Assembly: GCF_000614145.1 (NCBI RefSeq)
Contig: NZ_BAKK01000002.1
Location: 146,827 to 210,826, forward strand
DNA length: 64,000 nt
Source: Bacteroides faecichinchillae JCM 17102
Lineage (GTDB): Bacteria; Bacteroidota; Bacteroidia; Bacteroidales; Bacteroidaceae
Direction of reading: 5' to 3'
Part shown: piece after piece, positions 1 through 9,807 of the stretch
How positions within the stretch are numbered: position 1 is the stretch's first letter
How the letters are laid out: each line of letters begins with the position of its first letter
The notes under the pieces: generated by a model
What the model saw: the letters and a program-made list of their open reading frames with translations, nothing else
What the model was told of the DNA's origin: nothing
Databases searched by the model: none
Translations under genes and position numbers: made by a program

Positions 1-486
1 AGTGGAACCGGTACATCTCAAATTGTTTCCAACTTTACAAGCAAGAAAGGTCGTTTGACAATTGACCTTGCTTCTCTAAACTTAACAGGTGAAAGCTGGA
101 TTGAGTTAAACTATTGGCCTAATATCGACTGGACAAGCACACCTAACTTCCATTTACACCTGAAACCTAACAAAGAAAGTAATTTTACATGTGGTGGAGG
201 TTACAATTGGACACAAAAGACATTCACCATGACAACAGAAGAATGTAATGCGATCCGCCAAATCGTGGCCGAAGTAACTTATAAACCAGGTAGTACTGAT
301 AAACTTATTATCAGATTACTATTTAACGGTGAAGAAGTTGCTGTATTAGACAATAACATTCAAGATATTTATGCCTTTGGTGATGATAATCAGTATTGTC
401 CACAAACCATATACTACAGACTACAAGCTGGTGCTGAGGATTCAAGCATGCATGTAAATTCGATGACTTGGGAACCGATAGAGTAA
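1..486 (+). CDS. C-terminal part of a probable surface glycan-binding protein
   Basis: The reading frame is open from base 1, so this is the last 161 residues of a gene that begins left of the window; the start codon is not visible. The fragment is rich in Trp, Tyr and Asn (for example NYWPNIDW and GGGYNWTQ) and looks like a beta-sandwich carbohydrate-binding domain. No catalytic motif is seen. The next gene starts 26 bases downstream, also ends in a Trp-containing beta-rich domain (FIKWEY versus SMTWEP), and is followed by a GH16 enzyme, so all are probably co-transcribed. A role in binding glycan at the cell surface, as a SusE/F-like or SGBP-like protein, is inferred from position and composition, not from a recognised domain. 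Confidence 0.55.
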   Translation, partial: SGTGTSQIVSNFTSKKGRLTIDLASLNLTGESWIELNYWPNIDWTSTPNFHLHLKPNKESNFTCGGGYNWTQKTFTMTTEECNAIRQIVAEVTYKPGSTDKLIIRLLFNGEEVAVLDNNIQDIYAFGDDNQYCPQTIYYRLQAGAEDSSMHVNSMTWEPIE

Positions 487-512
487 TAAATAACCTCTAA
501 ATAATATAGAGT

Positions 513-1985
513 ATGAAATTTAATTTAAAACAACTTATATACAATAGTTTCATTGGCATCTCCGTTCTCACCACATTCTCTGGATGCAATGACGACGAAG
601 CCATGAAATGGGTAGATCTGCGCTATAGAGTAGAGGATTCATACCTAGTTGAAGCTAAAAATCCTGAATCTTTCTCTTTTCAGGTTAAATCAACTGATCC
701 GTGGGAAGTATTCGGAAAATATGATTGGTATACTATTTCACCTAATAAGGGCGAAGCTAGTGATAAAACTTCTACTGTAACTATCACTTGCAAAGAAAAC
801 ACTTCATTAGATGATCGTATAGATACAATCAATATCAAAAGTGATTACTGGATAGGTAAAACATTTGTACTTACACAGAAAGGTACTGCCTATTTGAATG
901 TAGAGAATGTTGATATGATCAACCAAGAAGGAGATGACGAAACATTCGACGTAATTACTAACCAAAAATGGACTGCAAAAGTAACGGAGGGTGATGTATG
1001 GCTATCCATTAAATCCGGGAACTCCGGTGAATTAGATGGACAAATCACAGTAAAAGCAACTCCAAATACAGGTGAACAACGTACAGGTATTGTAACAATA
1101 TACGACCGTCACGGGGTTGTGGCCCAGGAAGTACAATGTATACAAGATGGTGTAGTATTAAATCCGGAGATTCCGGAGAACGGAAAATGGTTCAGAATGT
1201 ATGAAGAGGCACAAAAACTTACTATTCACGTAGAATCTAATACAGAGTGGACAATATCGAAAGAAAATGAGGCTGATGACATTTGGTATAATTTCGAAGA
1301 AACATCATTCAATGGTGATGGTGACATTGTGATCAATGTAAACGAACACACAGGAACCAGTGTCCGTACAGGAATTATCTTACTGACAACTAAAGCTGAC
1401 GAAGGTGCTACTCCATTAATGAAAACTATAAAGATCAAACAAGCTAATCCACAAAGACCAGTCGTACATGATGTAAATCAAGCAATAACCAGCTATTCCG
1501 GTCCAGGCGGGTTGAAAGAAGGACGTTACAACTTCTATTTTGATCCATTTGGCAGTGCAAATCTTAGTTTCTTCATGATGTGGGCAGGACAAGCTGATGA
1601 TGGAGGAAATGTAGAACTTCGTTTCCACATTCTAAGCCAAAAGACACAATTGAGTACAAGACCATGGAACGGTGATGTATACAATGAAAATAGCGGTCAC
1701 GCTGTTGATACTAGCATTTCGAACGTCTTAACATTCGATATCAAAGAAGCAGTAGACGCAACAGATCCGACTAAATCGTGGATATACTCCGAATGGATAT
1801 TAAATGGTGTGCTGTTAGGCAAAGCCACAAGTGATGGTGTAACAGATGCCAATGGCACAAATGATACTTATAAGATTCCATTTGAACGGACCAAAGTAGG
1901 TGCTAACTTCTCAATGTCAGCTTCTGGTGGAAATATCGGATTTATCAAGTGGGAATACATCGCCCCATTAGTATGGGGAGATTAA
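513..1985 (+). CDS. BACON-domain lipoprotein, probable surface glycan-binding protein
   Basis: 490 residues with a lipoprotein signal: a basic hydrophobic start, then TFSGC at about residue 25. The Cys is followed by NDDE, an acidic stretch like the Bacteroidetes lipoprotein export signal, which predicts display on the outer surface. Residues about 30-310 form three immunoglobulin-like repeats of about 90 residues. They carry BACON-type signatures (NQKWTAKVTEGDVWLSI; SNTEWTISKENEADDIW; TGIVTIYD; IKIKQA). Residues about 320-490 form a separate aromatic beta-rich domain that probably binds sugar. BACON domains are usually spacers that lift a binding or catalytic module from the membrane. It lies between another binding-protein fragment and the GH16 gene, in the position of the SGBP-B of beta-glucan utilisation loci. 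The ligand is inferred. Confidence 0.75.
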   Translation: MKFNLKQLIYNSFIGISVLTTFSGCNDDEAMKWVDLRYRVEDSYLVEAKNPESFSFQVKSTDPWEVFGKYDWYTISPNKGEASDKTSTVTITCKENTSLDDRIDTINIKSDYWIGKTFVLTQKGTAYLNVENVDMINQEGDDETFDVITNQKWTAKVTEGDVWLSIKSGNSGELDGQITVKATPNTGEQRTGIVTIYDRHGVVAQEVQCIQDGVVLNPEIPENGKWFRMYEEAQKLTIHVESNTEWTISKENEADDIWYNFEETSFNGDGDIVINVNEHTGTSVRTGIILLTTKADEGATPLMKTIKIKQANPQRPVVHDVNQAITSYSGPGGLKEGRYNFYFDPFGSANLSFFMMWAGQADDGGNVELRFHILSQKTQLSTRPWNGDVYNENSGHAVDTSISNVLTFDIKEAVDATDPTKSWIYSEWILNGVLLGKATSDGVTDANGTNDTYKIPFERTKVGANFSMSASGGNIGFIKWEYIAPLVWGD

Positions 1986-1997
1986 TTCTCCAATAAG

Positions 1998-2031
1998 AGT
2001 GATTACCTGAGCCCCCAATCAGGTAATCGCT
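1998..2031 (+). terminator. Strong intra-operon hairpin
   Basis: A 13-base-pair stem (GATTACCTGA / TCAGGTAATC plus flanking pairs) with an 8-base loop lies 12 bases after the BACON gene and 38 bases before the GH16 gene. There is no U-run after it, so it may be an mRNA processing or stabilising element, or a partial terminator, rather than a full stop. Confidence 0.55.
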
Positions 2032-2069
2032 TCTAATAAACTCACAAATCAATAAAAAAGAAAAAGAGT

Positions 2070-3191
2070 ATGATAAAAAGAAAAATATTACTTTTGCTGA
2101 GTATGGCACTTATGGGAATCTCCAGCATTGCCTGCTCAGATGATGAGACCAATGATATCACTCCACAGAAGAGATATCCGCTAACAACCTTTTCCGTAGC
2201 AGTAAAAGGTACGCAGGCTGATAATATATCCTATTATCATGGAAAGATTGACCAAACAACTCATAGAGTTGAAATTGGCTATATAGAAGACGCCAATATT
2301 ATCACAGGCGTAGATTATACATTAATGAGTGAAGGGGCTACGATCTCACCTGATCCGAAAAAATTTATTGGAGAATGGAACAAAGAACAGAAAGTGACCG
2401 TCACCACTGAAGATAATCAAACGACCACCTATACCATTGTCCTGACAAAGTTCGATGAAGCGATGAAAAATATACTCTTCTTCGATAATTTTAGCGTAGA
2501 CGGCAATCCAGATCCAACAAAATGGGTACTATGTAAAAAGCAAAGTTCTGACTGGAACGACGAGATGTCCGAAAGCTATGATCAAGCTTATGTAAAAGAT
2601 GGCAAACTGATATTAAAAGCTGAAAAAATAAACGGTGAATACAAAGCCGGTGGCATTGAATCACAAGGCAAATTCGATTTCACATTCGGAAAAATAGAAG
2701 TGAAAGCAAGAATTACAAGCTATCCGAATGGTGCATTCCCTGCTATCTGGATGATGCCAAAAACATCCGTTTATGGAGGATGGCCTCAAAGCGGAGAAAT
2801 TGATATCATGGAACACGTAAAACAAGAGTCTGTGATCCACCATACCATACATACCCACTACACTTATAATTTAGGTATAAAAGATCCGACAAATACTGCA
2901 CAGGTAACCTGTGACTATCATGATTGGAATATCTATACAGTAGAAAAGGATGAGAATAAGTTGACATTCTTTGTCAATGGACAAGAAACTTTCTCATACT
3001 CGAACCAGAATCTGGAAAATGAGGCAGAAATGAAGCAATGGCCTTTCACTAATGAGAATCCATTCTACATTATTCTGAACATGGGATTAGGAGGAGATAG
3101 AGATGGCTCTTGGGCCGGTCCTATTGATGACGATAATCTACCCGCTATTATGGAAATTGACTATGTAAAAGTGTCCAAATTAGATAAATAG
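2070..3191 (+). CDS. GH16 endo-beta-1,3(4)-glucanase (laminarinase-like) lipoprotein
   Basis: 373 residues. The signal peptide ends in SSIAC followed by SDDE, an export-signal-like acidic patch, so the enzyme is probably exposed on the cell surface. Residues about 35-135 form an N-terminal Ig-like domain of the kind seen before Bacteroides GH16 enzymes. Residues about 140-370 are the GH16 jelly roll. The catalytic motif GEIDIMEH contains nucleophile Glu, assisting Asp and acid/base Glu in the E-x-D-x-x-E form typical of beta-1,3- and beta-1,3(1,4)-glucanases; PAIWMMP is the conserved substrate-cleft strand. Retaining endo-cleavage of laminarin or mixed-linkage glucan is expected. It follows two binding proteins and is followed by a terminator, so it closes the surface part of the operon. 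The exact linkage preference cannot be told from sequence alone. Confidence 0.85.
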   Translation: MIKRKILLLLSMALMGISSIACSDDETNDITPQKRYPLTTFSVAVKGTQADNISYYHGKIDQTTHRVEIGYIEDANIITGVDYTLMSEGATISPDPKKFIGEWNKEQKVTVTTEDNQTTTYTIVLTKFDEAMKNILFFDNFSVDGNPDPTKWVLCKKQSSDWNDEMSESYDQAYVKDGKLILKAEKINGEYKAGGIESQGKFDFTFGKIEVKARITSYPNGAFPAIWMMPKTSVYGGWPQSGEIDIMEHVKQESVIHHTIHTHYTYNLGIKDPTNTAQVTCDYHDWNIYTVEKDENKLTFFVNGQETFSYSNQNLENEAEMKQWPFTNENPFYIILNMGLGGDRDGSWAGPIDDDNLPAIMEIDYVKVSKLDK

Positions 3192-3233
3192 GTTTTAAGG
3201 TAGAAAACTATTGTTTTAGGAACTCTCAAGTTA

Positions 3234-3279
3234 AGAGGAATGAGAGCATGGAAATTCTTCCAATGACTTTCATTCCTCT
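3234..3279 (+). terminator. Terminator hairpin after the GH16 gene
   Basis: The arms AGAGGAATGA and TCATTCCTCT pair perfectly, with a further GGAA/TTCC pairing inside the loop, 42 bases after the GH16 stop. The following sequence is U-rich only in part (ATTTCTATAAA). Confidence 0.6.
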
Positions 3280-3353
3280 ATTTCTATAAATACAAAACTC
3301 ACACAGAACAAAGTTCTATCCTATTTTCATAAGAAACTAAAATAGAAATATCG

Positions 3354-3989
3354 ATGAAAATAATCAGGAAAAACATACTATCTTTGTTCACCGGAGTTAT
3401 TATATTGAACTTATTGTTCAATCCTGTGAAAGGAATACTTGATATTCCCCATCAATCAGACCTATTGACGTGCACTTCACTATCAATACTAATAGGAATA
3501 TCAACTTTCTTCTCTAATAATCGGCCTATTCAACGACTGACTGTTATTGATGAAGTATTCATTTTAATAGCTATAAGCAGTATTCACTTTTATCCCCCAC
3601 AATCTAACCTCTACGGATTATCCCGTTTTGTCCTAGTCATCATATATTGGGGATACGTCAGACAGAGTACTGAAGAGAGGTTACAGATGCAAACAGAAGC
3701 AGCTTGGCGAGGATATACAGTACATGTTTGCCAATTTGGAAATATCCTAGTGGAATATAATGATTGTAACCTAATGGTTTATCAAAACCCTGAGGAAAGA
3801 AACCTTTATACAGATATTATATTTTTCGTTGAAACGCTAAAAGGAAATTGGGAGGATTATGATAAATTTGGATTAAAAGTAGATGGTTGGGTGTATACAG
3901 GAGTTAGTTATTCCGATGCAGAGGCAGATAATTGCCATAAGTGGCTTTCTAAAGTAACAAATGATGGAAAAATAATACCACACAAATAA
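3354..3989 (+). CDS. Unknown membrane protein, 211 residues
   Basis: I do not recognise this protein. The N-terminal 110 residues hold about four hydrophobic segments (around 8-26, 40-55, 66-80 and 85-100). Residues about 110-211 are a soluble, aromatic-rich domain (EAAWRGYTVHVCQFGNILVE, WEDYDKFGLKVDGW) that could lie on either side of the inner membrane. It begins 160 bases after the GH16 gene, behind a terminator, so it is probably its own unit. The frame is intact, but the 390 bases that follow carry coding-like remnants, so the stretch looks like an insertion of foreign or decaying genes within the glucan locus. The start ATG follows an A-rich leader (AAAATAGAAATATCG), typical of Bacteroides. 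Expression and function are open. Confidence 0.55.
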   Translation: MKIIRKNILSLFTGVIILNLLFNPVKGILDIPHQSDLLTCTSLSILIGISTFFSNNRPIQRLTVIDEVFILIAISSIHFYPPQSNLYGLSRFVLVIIYWGYVRQSTEERLQMQTEAAWRGYTVHVCQFGNILVEYNDCNLMVYQNPEERNLYTDIIFFVETLKGNWEDYDKFGLKVDGWVYTGVSYSDAEADNCHKWLSKVTNDGKIIPHK

Positions 3990-4151
3990 TTCAACAGAGG
4001 ACCTTAGAAAATATGTCCAATTATATGGTAGAGTTAATCTTGCCTATAATCTAAACAAAGGTTATGAATATAATTCAAAAATGAATTATGAGGCAATAGC
4101 ATCAAATGAGGCTTTAAAAAGAGCACAATAATTAATTTTAAAAATAAAGAT

Positions 4152-4353
4152 ATGAGAACAATTAATTGGATTCTTATTTCTAATAACATTCACATTGAAT
4201 ATTATGGTTCAATCAAAAAAGCACACCCATGAGGAAAAAAGTGAAGTTGAAACTTATAACGATTCCATTTGTAAAGTTATTAATAATGATGCTTTTGGTA
4301 ATTATAGAGGTGAAATGAAAAGTTATCTGGTTATAAAGAATCAAATAGAATAA
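4152..4353 (+). pseudogene. Remnant of a small secreted protein
   Basis: An ATG at 4152 starts a signal-peptide-like MRTINWILI. A frame change near 4180 then continues through LITFTLNIMVQSKKHTHEEK to a stop at 4351-4353, giving about 67 codons if joined. The length is one base over a multiple of three, so one base is extra or two are missing. Just upstream (about 3974-4131) another frame encodes a coding-like tail that ends in NEALKRAQ without a clear start. Together they suggest decayed or miscalled small genes. I recognise no family, and chance open frames in AT-rich DNA are a real alternative. Confidence 0.3.
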
Positions 4354-4377
4354 ATATTAACTTAACTCACATTTATT

Positions 4378-5418
4378 ATGACACGTTTATTACAAACATT
4401 ATCAATCGTAATCTATATTCTTATTATGAGTTGTACATCTACCACTTCTGGTAGCAACATTTTACCAATTCCTGAGATTCCAGAGACTCAACCGGAAAAA
4501 ATACAGCAAGTAGTCATTGGTTATCTGCCACTAGACGATTGGGAATTTAAGGCTCAATTCTCTTCCATAGAATGGAAGTACCTGACACATATCAATATGA
4601 GCTTTGCCAGAGTAAAGGCTGATGGCACACTTAATATCGAGTCAATTCGTGACAGAATCCAAGAGGTACGTGAAACAGCCCGTAAACATAATGTCAAAGT
4701 CTTGATTTCACTTGCCAAGAACGGCAAAGGTGAATTCACAGCTGCTATTAATGATCCGAAAGCAAGAAAAGAGTTAGTAAAACAAATCATAGCATTCACC
4801 AAAGAGTATGAATTGGATGGATTTGACATTGATTATGAAGAGTACGATAAGTGGGACGTCTATTTTCCTTCACTTTTGGTCTTCGCCAAAAGTTTATATG
4901 ATGCAAAAGACAAAGAGATGCTCATGACTTGTGCTGTAAATAGCCGCTGGCTAAAATTTGGGACTGAGTGGCAGCAGTATTTCGATTATATAAATCTTAT
5001 GAGTTACGATCGTAGAGCATTCACAGAGACCCCCATTCAACATGCCTCTTATGATGACTTTGTGAAAGACTTGGAATACTGGAATACAGTATGCATGGCA
5101 CCAAAAGATAAAATTGTCGGCGGATTACCCTTCTATGGATATTCTTGGGATGAAAGTCTGAAAGATATAGTGGATGATGTCCGAGGAATACGTTATCACA
5201 CAATTCTAGAACATCTCGGTACCAAAGCGGCAGAACTTGATGTGATAGATAAAACTTACTATAACGGGCGACCGACTATACGCAAAAAATGTAAATTCGT
5301 AAAAGAAAACGGATATGCAGGTGTAATGATCTGGCAGCTGTTTCAAGACGCTCACAACAATAATCAAGATTTAAAATTAATAAAAGCGGTAAGCGAAACA
5401 ATTATACTTTCGCACTAA
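4378..5418 (+). CDS. GH18 glycoside hydrolase lipoprotein (chitinase/endo-hexosaminidase family)
   Basis: 346 residues. A lipoprotein signal ends at LIMSC (Cys about residue 19), followed by a Ser/Thr/Pro linker without the acidic export signal, so periplasmic anchoring is as likely as surface display. The TIM barrel spans about 45-340. The family motif is DGFDIDYEE, where the last Glu of DxxDxDxE is the catalytic acid and the second Asp helps the substrate N-acetyl group. INLMSYDRR and VMIWQL are the conserved beta-6 and beta-8 strands. GH18 enzymes cleave beta-1,4 GlcNAc linkages in chitin or N-glycan cores by substrate-assisted catalysis. Several single-domain Bacteroides members act on N-glycans, and this length fits. 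Its place beside a GH16 gene is odd, because the two substrates differ. Confidence 0.8.
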   Translation: MTRLLQTLSIVIYILIMSCTSTTSGSNILPIPEIPETQPEKIQQVVIGYLPLDDWEFKAQFSSIEWKYLTHINMSFARVKADGTLNIESIRDRIQEVRETARKHNVKVLISLAKNGKGEFTAAINDPKARKELVKQIIAFTKEYELDGFDIDYEEYDKWDVYFPSLLVFAKSLYDAKDKEMLMTCAVNSRWLKFGTEWQQYFDYINLMSYDRRAFTETPIQHASYDDFVKDLEYWNTVCMAPKDKIVGGLPFYGYSWDESLKDIVDDVRGIRYHTILEHLGTKAAELDVIDKTYYNGRPTIRKKCKFVKENGYAGVMIWQLFQDAHNNNQDLKLIKAVSETIILSH

Positions 5419-5517
5419 ACACGATACATAGCTGCTAATCTTAAAAAATAAGTGGATTAAATGGATTTAATACCATAAGATATTCTTCTTATTTTTCTCA
5501 ATTTATTCTCAATATGA
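5419..5517. other. AT-rich convergent intergenic gap
   Basis: This lies between the GH18 stop and the tandem array. It contains TTCTCAATTTATTCTCAATATGA, written here as two TTCTCAAT/ATTCTCAA half-sites that are the reverse complement of the TGAGAA core of the array that follows. No convincing terminator stem with a U-run was found. Confidence 0.4.
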
Positions 5518-5604
5518 TGAGAAAAATGCTCACCATATTGAGAATAAATGTTCATTACTATGAGAAAATATACTCATTAATATGAGAAAGCATACTGGTT
5601 ATAA
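5518..5604. repeat. Degenerate 22-base tandem array (TGAGAA core)
   Basis: Copies of TGAGAA start at 5518, 5539, 5561 and 5583, that is spacings of 21, 22 and 22 bases. The units share a TGAGAAAA head, a central YTCA-like part (GCTCA, GTTCA, ACTCA) and an AT-rich tail; the core is copied but the rest drifts. It sits between the convergent GH18 and HTCS genes. No ORF uses it. A second array of the same period but unrelated sequence lies at 43291. Confidence 0.7.
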
Positions 5605-5636
5605 ACAAGAAATAAGAGATAGATTATATCTGTAAT

Positions 5637-8600
5637 TTACTTATCCTGCTTTCTATATGCAGAAGGTATCTCTCCTTTTATGGCTTTGAACACTTTACTA
5701 AAATAACGCAAAGAAGAAAAGCCTACAACCTCCGAGATTTCAGTAATATTCATAGAAGTAGTATCAACAAGACAACAGATTTATCAATACGCAGTTTATT
5801 CACATAATCGATAATTCCCATTCCAGTAATCGCTTTTATCTTATTAAATAATAAAGAACGACTTATACACATATTTGTAGCCAAGAATGCCACACCTAAC
5901 TCCGGATTGCTCATATTCTCTTCAATAATCGCATTCAATTTTAAAAGGAAAGCCTCATCCGCATTGCTAAAACTAATTTCTTTATGAGATAATAGTTTAT
6001 CATTTATATATCTCTTCCGTATTTGTTCACGAAGTCTCAGTTGATTATATGCCAATGCCAATAAGCTATCTATCTCAAAAGGCTTAGGCAAAAAGATATC
6101 CGCTCCCGTTTTATATCCGGTATACATATTCTGCGAATTATGATAAGCAGTCAACAAAATAAAAGGAATATGACTGATATCCAGATTAGTTTTTACTTCT
6201 CTACAAAGTTCAAATCCGTTCATGCGAGGCATCATCACATCACTTATAATTATGTCTGGCAAACGTTGTTTGATCAATTCCAGTCCATCTTTCCCATCTT
6301 TAGCTACATACACCCGAGCAAAATAATTACCTAGTGTCTCCTTTAAATAATTTCGTAAATCAGCAGTATCTTCCACTACTATCACTGAATATTTCTGCAA
6401 GAATGTATAATCAATACTATCTGCCTCCTTAACCTCAACATCTCCTGGAACTTCCGCAGAAATAGGAGTTAACTGGCCATGTGCATTAGTAAAAAGCGGA
6501 AGCTCAAAATAAAAGACTGCTCCATGTCCTGACGCATTAGATGCCCCTACTTTCCCTTTATGATGATTAATCAGACTTTTTGCATAGGATAAACCAATTC
6601 CACTTCCACCTTTTTCGTGAGCTCCTTGATAAAAATTAGAAAATAGAGAATTCATATCTACTAACGTCAGTCCCATGCCTTCATCTTGTACAGACACTCT
6701 GATCCAATCTTTTTCTGGTGAAAGACTAGTAATAATAGTGGTAGTAGTCCCTGATTCACTGAACTTCAATGCATTCATCAAGAAATTAGAAAGGACAAAT
6801 TCACATTTACTCTTGTCAAAAGGAACTTCCTTAATCTTTTCATCCAACTTATATTCTATTTTAATTCCTTTAGACTCAAACTCAAAGGTAAATTTATCTC
6901 CCACAGAACGTACCCACTCATTCAAAGAATGTGGTAGAATATGTAACATTTCTTTCCCTTCCTCCAACTTTCTCACATCTAACACCATATCAATTATACC
7001 TTTCATCTGATGTGCTTGTTTATAAATCGAAACCAACAACCTATTTACATCACCTTCTTCAGTTTCATGATTAAGTATACGTTTCAATGGTGCACAAATC
7101 AGTGTCAATGGGGTACGAAGCTCGTGGCTGATATTGGTCAGAAAATTAATCTTTTCTTCATACATCTTGTTTTTCAATCGCATGATTTCACGTTTTTGTT
7201 TGATTTTCTTTTTACGATAAAGAGAATACATAACTCCATAAGTTAACAAACAAATCAATATGATTAAACCCATGTAAAACCAATCTGTTTTCCACCAAGG
7301 TGGGGTAACAATAAGATGAAGAATCTGCTGTTTAGGTCCCCACTCTCCTTTACGGGTATAATAAGAGGCTGTTATTGTATATTCCCCAATAGGAAGATAA
7401 TTTATAATCAAAGAATTAGAATTTGACTGCGTCAATTCTTGTTCATACCCTTCAATATGAAAACGAAACCTATTTTTACGAAATACATCATTTTCATTTA
7501 GTAATACTTTCAATTGAAGAGAAGAAAAATTCCATGGAACTTTAATTGATTCAGTAGCAACATCATGTTTTTCTTCCAACGAAACAGGTAAACCGTTTAA
7601 TAACACATCCAACAACTCTATAGTAGAATTGACGTTCGCTTCAAAATGAATTGCAGGATCTATCAAAGTCATTCCTTCAGTTCCTCCCATCAATATATCT
7701 CCATTTTTGGCGAGAAGGGCAGCATTAAAAAGATATTCATTGGGTAAAACACCATCTACCTCATCCAAAATTACAAAATTCTGAGTCAATGAGGAATATA
7801 CATATAGATGGCGCCGCGTACCAATCCAAATACGTCCTTGATTATCCGATACAACGGAAGTGGCTTCCTGGAATAAACCGGTTTCTACAAAGCCACTTTT
7901 TCCCGTTCGAGGATCATAGTGCAGTACCCCACCGGCAGTAGCTAACCAAAAAGTACCATTCTGGTCCATACAAGCATCATTTATTACATACTCTCCTTGA
8001 TAAAGTGTTTTAAAAGTTTCTTTAGAAGCATCATATACACAAATATTTTTCAAATCTGTAAGATATGTTTTATTTCCTACCGTAGTAATTATTCCCGGAG
8101 AAGTACGCTCATATTCCTTTCCCATAGTTGCTACAATCGTAAATTTCCGAGTAGGGATATCATATACAAATACATGTTGTGCACTAAAAAGAATCTTATT
8201 TTCCGATATTCGCTGGATGTAGACTGAAAAGCCATTAATACAGGATTGAGCATTCATTTCCTGATTCATAAGTACAAAAGGATGTAGCTCTCCTGTATGT
8301 TTATTAAAGAGATAAAGTCCTTTATTAAAGGAGGAAAACAACAACTCGTTTGGACTATATTCGACAATGGAAACAATTTTTTCATACTTAGTGAAAGGGT
8401 AATGTTTAAAGGTAGAAGTTACTGCATCAAAACGATTGATACCACCACCATCTGTTCCTATCCAAATAATCCCATCGCTATCCTGAAAAAAACAATTTAT
8501 TGTCTGATTACTTAAGCCATGCAAATTACCGAATGGTACATATTCATAAGATCGGGCATATACATTCTTAATACCAATCAAACCATTTCGTATACTTCCT

Positions 8601-9556
8601 GCCCACATATTGTCTGCTGGATCTACATACAAACGATAAATTGTATTAGCAGGAAATGAGTGAATATCCCCCTCAGTTTGTTGTATGTTAGAGAACGAAA
8701 AATCATTCAAATTAATCATATTGATTCCCCCACCATCAGTCGCCACCCAAAGCTGGTCATCTCTTTCTGTGATATCATGAATTACATCATACGTCAAAGG
8801 AGAATTGAGTGTCGTAAAATGTTTAAGTAATTTTTTATTTTGATAACAATATAAACCATTGCCATATGCACTAAGCCATAAGCGTTTATGAGAATCTAAG
8901 TAAATGCTGGTATAATTCTTCTCATTAAATGCTGTGACTTTATTAAACTCGCGAGTTACCATGTTGAATGAATAAATTCCATGCCAACGAGAATTTAGCA
9001 GGATATTATCTTCATCATAACGTACCATCTCCCAAAAAGGATTATATAAAGCGGGATCTTGGGCATAGTACAGTGGTTCTAACTGTTTGGTCTCATATAC
9101 ATATTTATAAATAGCTCCTGATCCTCCGAATATGATCCCTCCCTCAACCAACAGATAAGAAGCAACATATATGGGATTGCCATCTTTCATCAAAGTCGTA
9201 AAATTATCATTTTCTCTGTTATACAGACAAATACCATCAGTAGTACCCACCCAAAGGTTACAAATGGAATCTTCGGCTATAAAAATAATATTACTAGAAA
9301 CTAGCGTCTTATCATCGCCCGATTGATGTAAATACTGTTTTAAATGATCACGATCATAACAATTCAATCCCGATTCTGTACCAATCCATAAATACCCCCT
9401 GTAATCATTCAAGATACATTGTACTCTTGATTGAGAAAGCCCTTCTTTTATACCCAACTGTTTATAATAATAGGAAGTAGTCTGAGCTTCAATAATTTGA
9501 ATACAACTAACAAGTAATAAAAAACAAACGTATATTTTAAATAGTATCTTCATCAT
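5637..9556 (-). CDS. Hybrid two-component system regulator (HTCS); frameshift near the C terminus
   Basis: About 1306 residues once one base is restored. Order from the N terminus: signal peptide (to about residue 24); periplasmic two-component-regulator-propeller repeats (LGIKEGLSQSRVQCILNDYRGYLWIGT and many WIGT repeats); Y_Y_Y domain; membrane segment near 800; HisKA with SHELRTPLT (phospho-His); HATPase with GSGIGLSYAK; receiver with ISDVMMPRMNG (phospho-Asp); AraC-type HTH. The raw frame stops after KSVVLLILLL. Adding a G at about 5765 (TTGG to TTG on the minus strand) restores LLDTTSMNITEISEVVGFSSLRYFSKVF up to a stop at 5637-5639, which completes the second HTH helix pair. This class senses an oligosaccharide in the periplasm and activates the neighbouring locus, here presumably the GH16/SGBP operon. 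The frameshift is probably a sequence error. Confidence 0.9.
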
Positions 9557-9758
9557 AAGTGAATAATATCATATTTGAGATGTAAATATAAAGAATTCTC
9601 TTTAAATAAAAATGTATTATATTAAAATCTATTCTCAAATCGTCGAAATTTCTTATTTCTCTTTCACTAATCAACAATATTTCTTATTACTTCCTCCTTT
9701 TTTCTAAAAAAATAATAGTTTCTCTTTATAATATAAGGTAAGGCAAATCTTTTTTTTT

Positions 9759-9766
9759 TACTTTTG
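9759..9766 (+). promoter_or_regulatory. topA promoter, -7 box
   Basis: TACTTTTG matches the Bacteroides TAnnTTTG -7 element after a T-run. Transcription would start near 9773, which makes the ATG at 9778 almost leaderless and supports the later start at 9808. The rest of the 9557-9758 gap is AT-rich; I see no clear promoter for the HTCS there. Confidence 0.65.
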
Positions 9767-9807
9767 CCCCGAATATTATGGTACAGGCCATTATAAAAGA
9801 AATAATT

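Noticed and set aside
9778..9807. Extended topA start at 9778
   Set aside because: It would be nearly leaderless relative to the promoter at 9759 and adds residues outside the family.
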